A stretch of DNA of 64,000 bases from UBA2100 sp964399345 (GCA_964399345.1 CAYNQE010000001.1:36079-100078), one strand, 5' to 3'. Shown: positions 24,788 through 33,996, counted from the first letter of the stretch. The notes: generated by a model from the sequence alone, not told the origin. Translations and numbers: made by a program.

Positions 24788-25021
24788 TTAGATTCCAAAC
24801 GTACTTTTTATAATACCTAGTATTCCAAAGACGGACGCCATAATGAAGATCCCTAATACTCCATATATCATATGCTGAACCCCTTCAGATCTTTTATCAG
24901 GACTATTCATGTTCAGCAAAAAGATCACGAGACCCCAGGTGAACATAAAAACTCCGGCTGCGAATATAACTAGTATTAAAGGATTAATTATTGAATCAAC
25001 AATTTTATCCATTACCTCCAT
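24788..25021 (-). CDS. Small membrane protein, last gene of a pilin-like operon
   Basis: A 77-aa protein with two membrane helices (about 13-36 and 50-72) and a short polar loop (NMNSPDKRSEGVQH). It has no clear signal peptide. The second helix region GVLGIFIMASVFGILGII parallels GIIAIFVMVSIWGIIRIL of its two upstream neighbours, so the three appear to be paralogues. Two bases separate it from the preceding stop. Function unknown; membership in a pilus or secretion assembly is inferred from the operon. Confidence 0.65.
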   Translation of the reverse strand: MEVMDKIVDSIINPLILVIFAAGVFMFTWGLVIFLLNMNSPDKRSEGVQHMIYGVLGIFIMASVFGILGIIKSTFGI

Positions 25022-25023
25022 GC

Positions 25024-25368
25024 CTATCTCCTAATTTCCTTAGGAACAATTGGGGCTGAGCCCGTTACCTCAAATGTCTCTTGTAGTATTCGAATAATTC
25101 CCCAGATACTTACCATAACGAATATCGCTATAATTCCCATAAACATTTGGTTTATGGCCTTTCCTTTTGCCTCTGAATCGTCAGACTTTAATATATAGCT
25201 AGCCAATCCCCAAAAGAAATATAAAACGGCAAGAGCCAAAATTATTGGGATGATTCCGTTTATAATACCGCTAATTGTGTTTAATGTATTTCCAAGAGTA
25301 ACGGCGGATGCTGTTGTAGGCATCATTACTGCAACTCCGGTTAATATAAGTGCGTTTATTTTTTGCAT
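25024..25368 (-). CDS. Pilin-like membrane protein with signal peptide
   Basis: 114 aa: signal peptide (1-22, ending TASA), helix 1 (about 33-60, IINGIIPIILALAVLYFFW), a charged loop KSDDSEAKGKA and helix 2 (about 72-92, FMGIIAIFVMVSIWGIIRIL), then a short tail. The charged loop between two helices is the TrbC/VirB2-like layout. It closely resembles the 25.5-25.8 kb gene, indicating a tandem duplication. Confidence 0.7.
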   Translation of the reverse strand: MQKINALILTGVAVMMPTTASAVTLGNTLNTISGIINGIIPIILALAVLYFFWGLASYILKSDDSEAKGKAINQMFMGIIAIFVMVSIWGIIRILQETFEVTGSAPIVPKEIRR

Positions 25369-25461
25369 TGTATGTTAATAAAACTAATAAAATACGTTTG
25401 AATGTACTTACCTATATGGTAGCACCGTTACTAGTAGATTTAATATATTTTGGGGATATCG

Positions 25462-25779
25462 TTAAAGACCACCAAAAAGAGTCGACTGAAGTATTCGGAT
25501 GATTCCCCATATACTTACCATAACGAAAAGAATAATAACCCCCCAAACCATAGAATCCTTGAGCTCTTTTTTCTTCTCCGCAGAGTCTGCATCGTAATTA
25601 AATAGTCCTGAGGCTACTCTCCAGAAGAAGAACGCAAGAGCAAGGCTAAATAATGCAGTGGTTGCTAGATTAAGCATGTCCACTGCCCAATACGAAAGTT
25701 CCTTAAATGTTTTTGCAGCAGCAAATGAGACCTCAAAACTTAAAAGGAAAGTTGCTACGATAAAAAAAAGATTTTTCAT
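25462..25779 (-). CDS. Pilin-like membrane protein with signal peptide (paralogue)
   Basis: 105 aa: signal peptide (1-21), helix 1 (MLNLATTALFSLALAFFFW), loop YDADSAEKKKELKD and helix 2 (WGVIILFVMVSIWGIIRIL). The second helix is nearly identical to that of the next gene, from which it is separated by about 90 bases. No function is known. Confidence 0.7.
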   Translation of the reverse strand: MKNLFFIVATFLLSFEVSFAAAKTFKELSYWAVDMLNLATTALFSLALAFFFWRVASGLFNYDADSAEKKKELKDSMVWGVIILFVMVSIWGIIRILQSTLFGGL

Positions 25780-25780
25780 A

Positions 25781-26140
25781 TTAAACAGCTAGAATTGGAT
25801 CAATCGTTCCCTTAATTAAAGTAGCTAAGGCAAACGCGCCAAGAAGTAATGCCACTCCTATAACTACCCATAAGAAGTTACTTTTTGCCTCCCCAAGTTT
25901 ATCTGAGTTTCCTCGTGCCATTACAAACAAAAATCCTGAATATACTATGAACAATACTGCTACTGGAAATAGTATTTGTGTAACCACATTCAAAAATGCT
26001 TCTGTGAAGCCAGCTACGGTATCTAGGCCGTTGCATAATGGGTTTTGAAACCCTTTTCCCCCTCCTCTGGAACAAGCGGCAGAAACAACTCCTGGAACGG
26101 ACAAAAGAAACATAGATGTAGAGAACAATATTTTTTTCAT
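25781..26140 (-). CDS. TrbC/VirB2-like membrane protein
   Basis: 119 aa: signal peptide (1-22, ending VVSAA), a Cys/Gly-rich mature start (CSRGGGKGFQNPLCNGLD) that could form a disulfide, helix 1 (about 50-74), the loop ARGNSDKLGEAKS and helix 2 (about 88-110). The loop resembles that of the 26.2-26.5 kb neighbour (AQGNPAGLTKAKS). Two bases separate it from the next gene. Confidence 0.72.
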   Translation of the reverse strand: MKKILFSTSMFLLSVPGVVSAACSRGGGKGFQNPLCNGLDTVAGFTEAFLNVVTQILFPVAVLFIVYSGFLFVMARGNSDKLGEAKSNFLWVVIGVALLLGAFALATLIKGTIDPILAV

Positions 26141-26152
26141 ATAAATATAATA

Positions 26153-26524
26153 TCACTTTTTATACAAAGCGTATAAAAGGAATGCGGATATAACTACTAA
26201 AAGTGCTGACGAGGTTAATCCACTGAGCGTGTTGCCAACAAGTTGTGCTATCGCCCAAAGAGCTAAGAATACGGTTCCTCCTATTAACGTGGTGAGTGCC
26301 ATTGATTTTGCTTTCGTAAGACCTGCGGGATTGCCTTGTGCTGAGACAAACAAAAACCCTGTCCACACTATTAACACTATTAATGCAGGAGTACCCACAT
26401 AGATAACTCCATTAACGAAAGCTTCTAAGATTTCTCTTACAAATCTAAGGAGTAAAGGGTTTTCAAAAGTAGCAGCACTTACTATCCCCGGTAGAAAAAG
26501 AACGGCTAAATATATTAATCTCAT
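26153..26524 (-). CDS. TrbC/VirB2-like membrane protein
   Basis: 123 aa: signal peptide (1-17), then three hydrophobic segments, with FVSAQGNPAGLTKAKSMALT between the first two. It overlaps the stop of the upstream solute-binding protein gene by four bases (ATGA-type overlap), indicating translational coupling. Role inferred only from the family layout. Confidence 0.7.
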   Translation of the reverse strand: MRLIYLAVLFLPGIVSAATFENPLLLRFVREILEAFVNGVIYVGTPALIVLIVWTGFLFVSAQGNPAGLTKAKSMALTTLIGGTVFLALWAIAQLVGNTLSGLTSSALLVVISAFLLYALYKK

Positions 26525-27828
26525 TTAATTAAATTATTTAACTCCTGACTTGCTCTTCCAATAGAGTCAGACAACTTAGTAGCACCTGAGGTAACATCAC
26601 CAACCATTCTTCTAAAGATCCTCGTTGTTTCTTCAGAATTTGGATCAAACCAAGCACGACTTAGTAGTGCTGCGTTGCGAAAGATTAAAAGTAGAGGATC
26701 ATCCGGGGTTTTGCTTAACAGATCTCTTCTTGGCGACGCCGTTGAATTTATCTGTGCAAAAACCTCTGACGCCTCTCTTCCTGACATAAATTTAGCCATC
26801 TCCTCGCCCCCATAGGAGTTAACTGCAACTTTAGGTACCGCAAGGGCGTGTAGCTTGCCGTAGGTCATTACGCGCTTCTGCTCCCCTGTTCGTATTTGTG
26901 GTAGAGGTGCCACATCAAAATTCAAATGTGCATTCTTGGCTTGAATGGTTTTAACATCGCTGGCGTAACCTATGTAGATTGCCAATTTGCCTTGAGCAAA
27001 AGAATCCAGTGAGCTTGGAAGGGATCTATTCCAGGTATATACAGTTTTTACTGGGTTCGCAAATTCTGTAAAGAATCGTAATGCGGTTTGAGTAGGGTTT
27101 ATTTCGTTTGCTCCCTCTCTTACAGTCACATCAACATAGAGTCCTGACTCGTTGAAGCCAACTATGTCCCCTCCTGCCTGCATTATTAGAGTGGAGATTA
27201 TGTCCTTGGCGTGAGTTACGTTATCAAACTCTCCAAATGCAACTGTGGCAATTTCAATATTATTTGAATTATCTCTTTTGGTTATCCTCTCGGATAACAG
27301 AAAGAATTCATCCCAAAAACTTGGTGGTTGCGAGAAGCCGTTTTGTGCAAATATATCCCTGTTCCAATACATAACAAGTGAGTCCACAGAAAAAGGTAAC
27401 CCTCGTATACCCTCACTACTTAAAAACATTTCTGCCTCTTCTATATATGTATCCTTATATTCCCTCTCAGGTATATCTTCATAACTAAACTTAGAAACTT
27501 TATCCCAATGCCTTACAAGATTTGATTGATCTAGGATAAAAAGGTCAGGACCACTGCCGTCTGCAAGGGCTTCAGCCAACCTAGACTGGAAAACATCTGC
27601 CGGAATTTCCTCATAAAATACATTCTCTACCCTATTATCAATATCGTTTAGGGTTTGTAGATAGGTTTCCATAAGGTTTCTGTCAAAACTTCCCCACATT
27701 AAAACTTCTCCGATTGGCCTTTCTCCTTTTCCACCGGAAAATGTGGCGAAGGCAAAAACTGCCGCAATTATAAAAAAGGCGAATACTCCGAATACAATTG
27801 TTTGAAATGGGCTTTTTTTCTCTGGCAT
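26521..27828 (-). CDS. Membrane-anchored extracellular solute-binding protein
   Basis: A 435-aa protein with an N-terminal membrane anchor (about 9-28) followed by a family 1-like solute-binding fold: EVLMWGSFDRNLMETYLQTL, the PDLFILDQSNLVRHW segment, LPFSVDSLVMYWNRDIF (about 120-136), and TYGKLHALAVPKVAVN. Such proteins normally deliver sugars or similar solutes to an ABC importer, but no permease or ATPase gene is nearby. Instead it heads an operon of five pilin-like proteins. The substrate is unknown. Confidence 0.8.
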   Translation of the reverse strand: MPEKKSPFQTIVFGVFAFFIIAAVFAFATFSGGKGERPIGEVLMWGSFDRNLMETYLQTLNDIDNRVENVFYEEIPADVFQSRLAEALADGSGPDLFILDQSNLVRHWDKVSKFSYEDIPEREYKDTYIEEAEMFLSSEGIRGLPFSVDSLVMYWNRDIFAQNGFSQPPSFWDEFFLLSERITKRDNSNNIEIATVAFGEFDNVTHAKDIISTLIMQAGGDIVGFNESGLYVDVTVREGANEINPTQTALRFFTEFANPVKTVYTWNRSLPSSLDSFAQGKLAIYIGYASDVKTIQAKNAHLNFDVAPLPQIRTGEQKRVMTYGKLHALAVPKVAVNSYGGEEMAKFMSGREASEVFAQINSTASPRRDLLSKTPDDPLLLIFRNAALLSRAWFDPNSEETTRIFRRMVGDVTSGATKLSDSIGRASQELNNLIK

Positions 27829-27832
27829 AAAA

Positions 27833-28564
27833 TTAAATTACTTCTTGTTCTACTGTTTTAGAAATAAATTCCTCTTCTTTTTCTTTTACTTCTGCCATGG
27901 TTTCTTCAATTCTCTCATCTCTTCTCATCTTTATATACAGTATTCCGTAATGGTGCTCTCCTGCATCAAAATCTCCCTTAAAAGCAAAGTTATTATCTGT
28001 GCAAATTAAATTCGCCTCCGACTGAGTTAATATGTTGCTTGCTCGCGGACCTAGTCCACCATAAGAGTCAGTCCAATCTATTACCGCCAAAACTCCGCCC
28101 GGCTTTAAAACCCGCCAAGCTTCCTTTATTGTACCTATTTTATCACCTACTTGGAAAAGTGTGTTTGATAACAACACTCCATCTAGTGTTTCGTCTCGAA
28201 GTCCAATTCCACGAGCTTCTTCAATATTTCCCCATACTATCTCGACATTATCTAAACCACTCTCTTCTGCGTGGTTTTCAATTCTGGTTAGCAAATCTTT
28301 TTGAACGTCTACTGCGTAGACCTTCTTAACCATCTTTGATAACGCAAGCGTGTACACACCAGAGCCCGATCCAAAATCAGCAACTTCGTCTGTACTTTTA
28401 AAACCAAGTTCGCGAATATTCTTACTTGGATCTGAGAAAGTCGGTTTTGGCAATGATACGGGCTTTGCAGCAACTCCACCTTGAGAAATTTTTTTGTCTC
28501 CTTCAAGAACAATTGATGAAGTACCCCTCTGCCCATTAGTGGCTGTAGTGATTTTAGCGTCCAT
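27833..28564 (-). CDS. Class I SAM-dependent methyltransferase
   Basis: A 243-aa protein with the glycine-rich SAM motif VADFGSGSGVYTLAL (about 59-73), the acidic end of strand 2 (VYAVDVQKDLL), NVEIVWGNIEE and the post-II region DGVLLSNTLFQVGD, followed by AWRVLKPGGVLAVIDW. The pattern fits the UbiE/Methyltransf_11 group; the substrate is unknown. N-terminal residues 1-40 are low complexity. A TATAAT box lies eight bases before the ATG. Four bases separate it from the solute-binding gene. Confidence 0.85.
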   Translation of the reverse strand: MDAKITTATNGQRGTSSIVLEGDKKISQGGVAAKPVSLPKPTFSDPSKNIRELGFKSTDEVADFGSGSGVYTLALSKMVKKVYAVDVQKDLLTRIENHAEESGLDNVEIVWGNIEEARGIGLRDETLDGVLLSNTLFQVGDKIGTIKEAWRVLKPGGVLAVIDWTDSYGGLGPRASNILTQSEANLICTDNNFAFKGDFDAGEHHYGILYIKMRRDERIEETMAEVKEKEEEFISKTVEQEVI

Positions 28565-28602
28565 GTACGACTATTATACCGTACGTAAGTGAGGAGAATC
28601 TG

Positions 28603-31071
28603 TTACTCCCCAACCTCTTCTTTTAATGTCACCATTGAAGCAATTGAATCTCCTGCTCGTAACTTCATTATTCTAACTCCTTGAGTTTGTCTTCCTTGAA
28701 GTTTCACTTCGTCTAGACTGGTTCGTATAACTTGCCCCTTCTTTGAAACAGCCACCAACTCCCCGCCTTCTCTCTCAATAACCTCAGCTCCAATCACCTC
28801 CTTTGTCTTTGCTGTTATTTGAGATGTTTTTATTCCAGATCCTGCTCGTTTTTGTACCTTATACTCTCTCATTTGAGTTTTCTTTCCATACCCAGTTCCA
28901 GTTAGAACAAACAGAGCTTTTCCTTTTGAATCTTTTTCAACAATTCCGGCACCAATAACTTGATCATCCCCACTTAACTTTATTCCTCGAACACCTGCTG
29001 CTGTTCTTCCCATTTCTCTGGCGTCTCCTTCTTTAAATCGTATTGCCTGTCCGTTTTTAGTTACAAGAACGATATCGTCTTCTTTGTTTAGGAAGTGTGC
29101 TGCTATCAATCTATCTTTTCCGTTAAGTTTTATCGCGATAAGTCCGCTTTGACGTACATCATGGAAGTGGGATGCTGATGTCTTTTTAATGGTTCCTTCT
29201 CTTGTAACCATAAGTAAAGATAGCTCATCTCCTTTCTTAGCATCTTTTGGCATTGGAAGAACAGAAGTAACATTCTCGTCTTGTTCTAATTGAAGGAAAT
29301 TCATAATAGACTTTCCTTTTGTAGAACGCTTCCCTTCTGGTATTTCGTACATCTTTGTTTTGTACACCTTTCCTCCATCTGTGAAGAATAGTAAGTCAGA
29401 GTGTGCGCTTGCTGTTAAGAATGTCTTTACAACATCCTCCTCCTTCGTGTTCATGTCTATAACACCGACTCCGCCTCTTCTTTGCTGCCTGTATTCACTT
29501 GGGTTAGTTCGCTTAATGTAACCACCCTTAGTTAACACAAGAGCGTACTCATCATCTGCAATCACATCTTCCATAGAGAAGCTACCAATTCCCTGCTTCT
29601 TTATTTTAGTTCGTCTGTCGTCTCCTAATCTATCAGCTGCTTCCTTCAGTTCTTTCTTAATTAATGTTTTTAATTTTGCCTTACTCTTTAGAATTCCTTC
29701 TAATTCTTCGATTAGTTTCTTTAACTCGGCTAGTTCTTCATCAATTTTCTTTCTTTCTAGGTTAGCCAACTTTTGAAGTCGCATCTCAAGAATAGCAGTT
29801 GCCTGAATTTCTGAGAACTTAAACGTCTTCATTAATCCGGCGTGTGCTGTTGGAACATCCTTACTCTTCTTAATTAGAGCAATTACTTTGTCTATATTGT
29901 CTAAGGCTTTCTTTAACCCTAACAGGATGTGTTCACGTGCTTTTGCCTTATCTAAATCAAATTGAGTTCGCCTTGTTATAACCTCTATTCGGTGACCGAT
30001 ATATGATTCGATCATTGGTTTTAAAGAAAGTGTTTTAGGCACTCCGTCAACAATTGCTACCATGTTGTAATGGAAGGCTTCCTCTAGTTGAGTGTGTTTG
30101 TAGATATAGTTTAGTACTGACTGGGGGTGTGCTGTTCCTTTTAGATCAATTGCTATTCGTATGTCTGTTGTTGACTCATCTCTTAGACCTTTAATCCCCT
30201 CAAGTTTCTTTGCGTGGACTAAGTCTGCAATCTTTGTAATTAAGTTTGCTTTATTAACACGGTACGGAATAGATGAAATTATAATCTGGAAAGCCCCTTT
30301 TTTTCCTTCCACAATCTCAGCTTCTCCGCGTACTACAACACCACCTCTTCCTGTGGCGTAGGCACTTGAAATATCTTTCTGATTGTACGCAATACATCCT
30401 GTAGGAAAGTCTGGTCCCTTAACAAATTTTAGAAGGTCTTCTGTTGTACTCTTTGGGTTGTCTATAAGATGTAGTGTTGCATCAGTTACCTCCCGCAAGT
30501 TGTGTGGAGGAATGTTTGTTGCCATACCTACGGCAATACCTAGCGTTCCATTTAACAGTAGGTTAGGAAGAGCTGCAGGTAATACAACTGGTTCTTTCTC
30601 AGTATTATCGTAGTTTGCTCTAAAATCTACCGTGTCTTTGTTTAAATCTCTTAGTAGCTCAGATGCCATGTTAGAAGTTTTTGCCTCTGTATATCGCATT
30701 GCAGCAGCATTGTCTCCATCAATTGATCCAAAGTTACCTTGTCCTATAACAAGCGGATATCGCATAGTAAAATCCTGGGTAAGGTTAACCATCGAATCAT
30801 AAACAGCTGTATCTCCATGTGGGTGGTACTTACCGATAACCTCACCTACAACTGTGGCTGACTTTCGTGTTTTTCCTCCCGGACCAAGGTTTAGTTTATT
30901 CATCGCGTAGAGAATACGTCGATGCACCGGCTTTAGACCATCTCTCACGTCTGGAAGCGCTCGTGAAGTTATTACAGTCATGGCGTAGTTAATGTACGCC
31001 TCTCTCATTTCACCAGAAATTCCCTGCTTAATGATTCCTCTTATTGGTTCTTTGTTTTCTTTTTCTGCCAT
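28603..31071 (-). CDS. gyrA: DNA gyrase subunit A
   Basis: Introduces negative supercoils together with GyrB. The 822-aa protein has the breakage-reunion domain with the catalytic tyrosine in AAAMRYTEAK (about Tyr122), the coiled-coil arm around residues 350-480, and a C-terminal six-bladed beta-pinwheel with the GyrA box QRRGGVG (about 530-537), which distinguishes gyrase from topoisomerase IV. gyrB is not in the window. A 95-aa protein gene precedes it by one base. Confidence 0.96.
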   Translation of the reverse strand: MAEKENKEPIRGIIKQGISGEMREAYINYAMTVITSRALPDVRDGLKPVHRRILYAMNKLNLGPGGKTRKSATVVGEVIGKYHPHGDTAVYDSMVNLTQDFTMRYPLVIGQGNFGSIDGDNAAAMRYTEAKTSNMASELLRDLNKDTVDFRANYDNTEKEPVVLPAALPNLLLNGTLGIAVGMATNIPPHNLREVTDATLHLIDNPKSTTEDLLKFVKGPDFPTGCIAYNQKDISSAYATGRGGVVVRGEAEIVEGKKGAFQIIISSIPYRVNKANLITKIADLVHAKKLEGIKGLRDESTTDIRIAIDLKGTAHPQSVLNYIYKHTQLEEAFHYNMVAIVDGVPKTLSLKPMIESYIGHRIEVITRRTQFDLDKAKAREHILLGLKKALDNIDKVIALIKKSKDVPTAHAGLMKTFKFSEIQATAILEMRLQKLANLERKKIDEELAELKKLIEELEGILKSKAKLKTLIKKELKEAADRLGDDRRTKIKKQGIGSFSMEDVIADDEYALVLTKGGYIKRTNPSEYRQQRRGGVGVIDMNTKEEDVVKTFLTASAHSDLLFFTDGGKVYKTKMYEIPEGKRSTKGKSIMNFLQLEQDENVTSVLPMPKDAKKGDELSLLMVTREGTIKKTSASHFHDVRQSGLIAIKLNGKDRLIAAHFLNKEDDIVLVTKNGQAIRFKEGDAREMGRTAAGVRGIKLSGDDQVIGAGIVEKDSKGKALFVLTGTGYGKKTQMREYKVQKRAGSGIKTSQITAKTKEVIGAEVIEREGGELVAVSKKGQVIRTSLDEVKLQGRQTQGVRIMKLRAGDSIASMVTLKEEVGE

Positions 31072-31072
31072 A

Positions 31073-31360
31073 TTATAAATCTGTGCTCGGTACTATATCA
31101 TTTTCTTCTTCAAGTATCTGCCGTATTTGGTTGTACTGAGTACCAAATTCGTTTATTGCGTTATTTAATTCACTTTCTGCATTCTTTAGTGCACTTGCAC
31201 TTTGTTCTGGAACTGCAACGTATACATTATTATCTACGTCATTAAAAAAAGTTGCTCCCCAGAAAAGAAATAGTGCGAGGGCTGCAATACCCGCAGCAAT
31301 TGCCGCAAACGCGATTCGCTCATCCTCTGGTCTTTCTCTCATGTCGTTTATAAATTTCAT
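31073..31360 (-). CDS. Small single-pass membrane protein
   Basis: 95 aa: a charged N-terminus (MKFINDMRERPEDERIAF), one membrane helix (about 18-40), and an outer helical tail (SALKNAESELNNAINEFG). No family recognised. Its start overlaps the upstream stop by four bases and it precedes gyrA by one base, so it belongs to that transcript. Confidence 0.6.
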   Translation of the reverse strand: MKFINDMRERPEDERIAFAAIAAGIAALALFLFWGATFFNDVDNNVYVAVPEQSASALKNAESELNNAINEFGTQYNQIRQILEEENDIVPSTDL

Positions 31361-31980
31361 GATTTAAGTACAACTGTTTCCCCCATTTTACCTTCAATAT
31401 CTTTCTTTTTTATCGTTAGCTTTTCTACTGGCTTTAGATCTTCAACTCCGGCCTCCTTTAAATAGGACTTTAAAGAGTTAGAGGCCCCAATTCCATCATA
31501 GTGAACTGGAATTACTATCTTGGCCTCAAGGGCTACAGCCAAAGTGTGTGCCTCATTTGGATCCAACACTCCATCTCCTCCAATTGGTACAAATAGTACG
31601 TCCACGGAGTCCATGTCTTCAACTACCTTAAGGTTAGGTTTCTTGTCAGAGACAGCGCCTAGAAATAGTAGGTTAATTCCTTCTAATCTAACAGCGTAAG
31701 TTGTGTTTATCTTATCGTCTGCTGCTTCAGTTTGAAATCCCTTAACAAACACTCCTTGTATTTCATACTCCCCAGGACCACTAACTACAAATAACTCTTT
31801 TCCACTTCTAGTAACTTCATCTACTCCGTTAAAATCATCATCGTTTAATGATACAAATGCTATATCTGCTCCGAAACGTGTTGGTGCTATTTTTGACTTT
31901 TTTGAAACTGGGTTAAACGCTAATGTTGTGTCCCCAAAACTTACTTTTATAAACTCTCCTTTATGGTGTGTAATTATCAT
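31357..31980 (-). CDS. Metallo-beta-lactamase-fold protein with a degenerate metal site
   Basis: 207 aa from the ATG chosen here (MIITHHKGEFIKVSFGDTTL). The fold of the COG2220-type Zn-hydrolases is recognisable: SGPGEYEIQGVFVKGF, LLFLGAVSD, VDVLFVPIGGDGVLDPNEAH and IVIPVHYDG. The metal motif HxHxDH, expected after GADIAFVS, reads LNDDDFNG, so the first two histidines are gone. It may be a non-catalytic protein or bind metal differently. The upstream in-frame extension of 41 codons runs through the promoter region of the divergent S1 gene and is discounted. Confidence 0.75.
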   Translation of the reverse strand: MIITHHKGEFIKVSFGDTTLAFNPVSKKSKIAPTRFGADIAFVSLNDDDFNGVDEVTRSGKELFVVSGPGEYEIQGVFVKGFQTEAADDKINTTYAVRLEGINLLFLGAVSDKKPNLKVVEDMDSVDVLFVPIGGDGVLDPNEAHTLAVALEAKIVIPVHYDGIGASNSLKSYLKEAGVEDLKPVEKLTIKKKDIEGKMGETVVLKS

Positions 31981-32184
31981 GAATTCGTATACAAATCCGC
32001 ACGTAAAATATGCGGAACTTACCTGTATTATAGCATATTTTAAGCGTAAACTTAATTGCTTTTTAAGCATAAAAGCGTATAGTGTACCTGCCCAAAAGGG
32101 CATTTATTAATTTAGCGAAGGTTAAACCTTTTGTACAAGAACCCTAACGAGACCACGGGTACGAAAGACACTTCACAATATATA

Positions 32185-33300
32185 ATGGTAAAAGAAAAAG
32201 AAGAGGTTCAAGACGAACCTAAGAGTAAAAAGGATTCAGTAATGACTGAACTTCTAAATGAGGTTCCAGCGAGTCCTGCAATTGGAGATTTAGTAGAAGG
32301 ACTTGTTGTCGACATCGACAAGGGGCGAATTTACATTGACCTGTTCCCATTTGGTACAGGAATAATTTACGGGCGAGAATATCTCTCAGCACGTGACATA
32401 CTTAAAAACGTAAACCCAGGTGACACAGTTGCCGCAAAAGTTTCAGGAATTGAAAACCCTGATGGATACATCGAAGTATCACTAAGAGAGGCGCGCCAAG
32501 CACTAGTTTGGGGTGAGGCGGAAGACGCTCTTAAAAACAAGACGCAACTTGAGCTTGCAGTTAAGGACGCAAACAAAGGTGGTCTTATCGTTGAATGGCA
32601 AGGAATTCAAGGATTCCTTCCAGCATCACAACTTGGAGTGGATAATTACCCACGAGTTCCTGATGGTGACAAAGACAAGATCTTTGCAGAGCTAAAACAA
32701 CTCGTAGACAAGAAACTTACTCTTCACGTGATCACAGCTGACGCCAAAGAGCAAAAGCTTATCTTTACAGAAAAAGGCATCAACTCAGAAGAAAAAGCTG
32801 AAATGGTTGAGAAGTACCGAGTAGGTGACGCACACGACGGAGAAATAACTGGTGCTACTGACTTTGGAGTATTTGTTAAATTAGAAGACGGACTTGAAGG
32901 ACTTGTTCACATTTCAGAAATGGACTGGGCACTTGTTGAAGATCCTAAGAGCAAGTACAAAGTTGGAGAAAAGGTTCGTGTTCAAGTTATTGAAGTTAAA
33001 GACGGAAAGGTTTCACTTTCTATCAAGGCTCTTATCGAAGATCCTTGGAAAGCAGCTTCTAAAAGCTTTGAGCAAGGAGACAAGGTTAAAGCTGTTGTTA
33101 TTAAATATAACAAGCACGGAGCATTGGCTTCCATTGCAGAAGGTGTAGCAGGATTAGTTCACGTATCTGAATTCGGAGGAAGTGAAGAACTTCGCGAAGA
33201 ATTGAGTTTAGGAGGATTATATCCATTCACTATTACCCTCTTTGATCCGGAAGATCATAAGATGACGTTGTCCTTTAAGGACGCACCTACAGAGGAATAA
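32185..33300 (+). CDS. rpsA: S1-domain RNA-binding protein, ribosomal protein S1 type
   Basis: 371 aa with four S1 repeats: about 33-105 (weak first repeats GLVVDIDKGRIYIDL), 115-190, 208-280 (the best match, GEITGATDFGVFVKLEDGLE followed by GLVHISEMDW) and 295-365 (AVVIKYNKHGALASIAEGV). bS1 helps 30S subunits bind structured or SD-poor leaders; in a genome with many apparently leaderless messages its role may differ. The start is uncertain: the ATG chosen overlaps an AT-rich TATAAT-like box, and an upstream TTG in frame exists. A terminator follows. Confidence 0.85.
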   Translation: MVKEKEEVQDEPKSKKDSVMTELLNEVPASPAIGDLVEGLVVDIDKGRIYIDLFPFGTGIIYGREYLSARDILKNVNPGDTVAAKVSGIENPDGYIEVSLREARQALVWGEAEDALKNKTQLELAVKDANKGGLIVEWQGIQGFLPASQLGVDNYPRVPDGDKDKIFAELKQLVDKKLTLHVITADAKEQKLIFTEKGINSEEKAEMVEKYRVGDAHDGEITGATDFGVFVKLEDGLEGLVHISEMDWALVEDPKSKYKVGEKVRVQVIEVKDGKVSLSIKALIEDPWKAASKSFEQGDKVKAVVIKYNKHGALASIAEGVAGLVHVSEFGGSEELREELSLGGLYPFTITLFDPEDHKMTLSFKDAPTEE

Positions 33301-33302
33301 CG

Positions 33303-33327
33303 AAAAGCCCGCCGAAAGGCGGGTTTT
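33303..33327 (+). terminator. Terminator after the S1 gene
   Basis: Stem CCCGCC/GGCGGG closed by a GAAA tetraloop and flanked by AAAA and TTTT; it also follows the stop of the convergent pth gene and can serve both. Confidence 0.85.
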
Positions 33328-33897
33328 CTAATTAAACAAATTCATCGCCTTTTCTTTTCCGTCGACGATAACGCTCTCAAGCGCCTTGGTTGTTGTTTTA
33401 AATACTTCATTTAATTGCTCGGTTTCTTTCTTTGAAAAGTCTCCTAGAAGGAAGTCATAAACTTTTTTGTCTCCTGAGGGTTTCTTTATCTTTCCAGTTG
33501 GTGTTGTTGGTGCAACACCGATTCTTACCCTTACAAAGTCTTTTGTTTTCAGTGCCTTTATTATAGATTCAACTCCCTTGTGTCCCCCGGATCCTCTTCC
33601 GTATGCAAGTCGAATACTACCAAAAGGTAAATCGATATCGTCGTAAACTACGATCACGTTCTTTGCATCTTTAACTGAAGTACCTGATTTATTCATAAAA
33701 GTGTTTGGAAGAAGGAGTGATACTTTGTGTTTACCAATCTCTCCTTTAGAAAGGTCGCTCTTTGTTTTACTATCAACTACAAAGCCTCCGAATTCTTTCT
33801 CTTCGTCAAAAGCCTCAACCGCAAGTCGTCCTGCGTTGTGTCGTGTGTTTATATATTCCTCTCCGGGATTACCTAGTCCTACAATTATAAATTTCAT
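33328..33897 (-). CDS. pth: Peptidyl-tRNA hydrolase
   Basis: Releases tRNA from stalled peptidyl-tRNA. The 189-aa protein begins MKFIIVGLGNPGEEYINTRH, with the catalytic His20 and Asn10, and includes NTFMNKSG (about 65-72), VVYDDIDLPFGSIRLAYGRG (about 85-104) and GGHKGVESI (about 105-113), all diagnostic. A TACACT box ends six bases before the ATG. Confidence 0.95.
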   Translation of the reverse strand: MKFIIVGLGNPGEEYINTRHNAGRLAVEAFDEEKEFGGFVVDSKTKSDLSKGEIGKHKVSLLLPNTFMNKSGTSVKDAKNVIVVYDDIDLPFGSIRLAYGRGSGGHKGVESIIKALKTKDFVRVRIGVAPTTPTGKIKKPSGDKKVYDFLLGDFSKKETEQLNEVFKTTTKALESVIVDGKEKAMNLFN

Positions 33898-33996
33898 TTA
33901 ATTAGTGTACCTTTTTGTTGGAAAAATGAAAAATTGATGTTTCGAGAACAGACTTATCTTTGCGTCAATACAAACGAGTGTAGTACAATGCTTTCC

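Noticed and set aside
24256..24798. Long minus-strand frame across the right inverted repeat
   Set aside because: It runs through the promoter, palindrome, repeat and terminator; similar peptide in the left repeat comes from the repeat sequence, not from coding constraint.
30161..30613. Plus-strand frames inside gyrA (and similar shadows in clpB, ftsZ, infB, nrdJ)
   Set aside because: Mirror frames of well-identified genes with no promoter or family signal.
32131..32184. TTG start extending the S1 protein by 18 residues
   Set aside because: The extension lies in the promoter-like region and has no S1 character.
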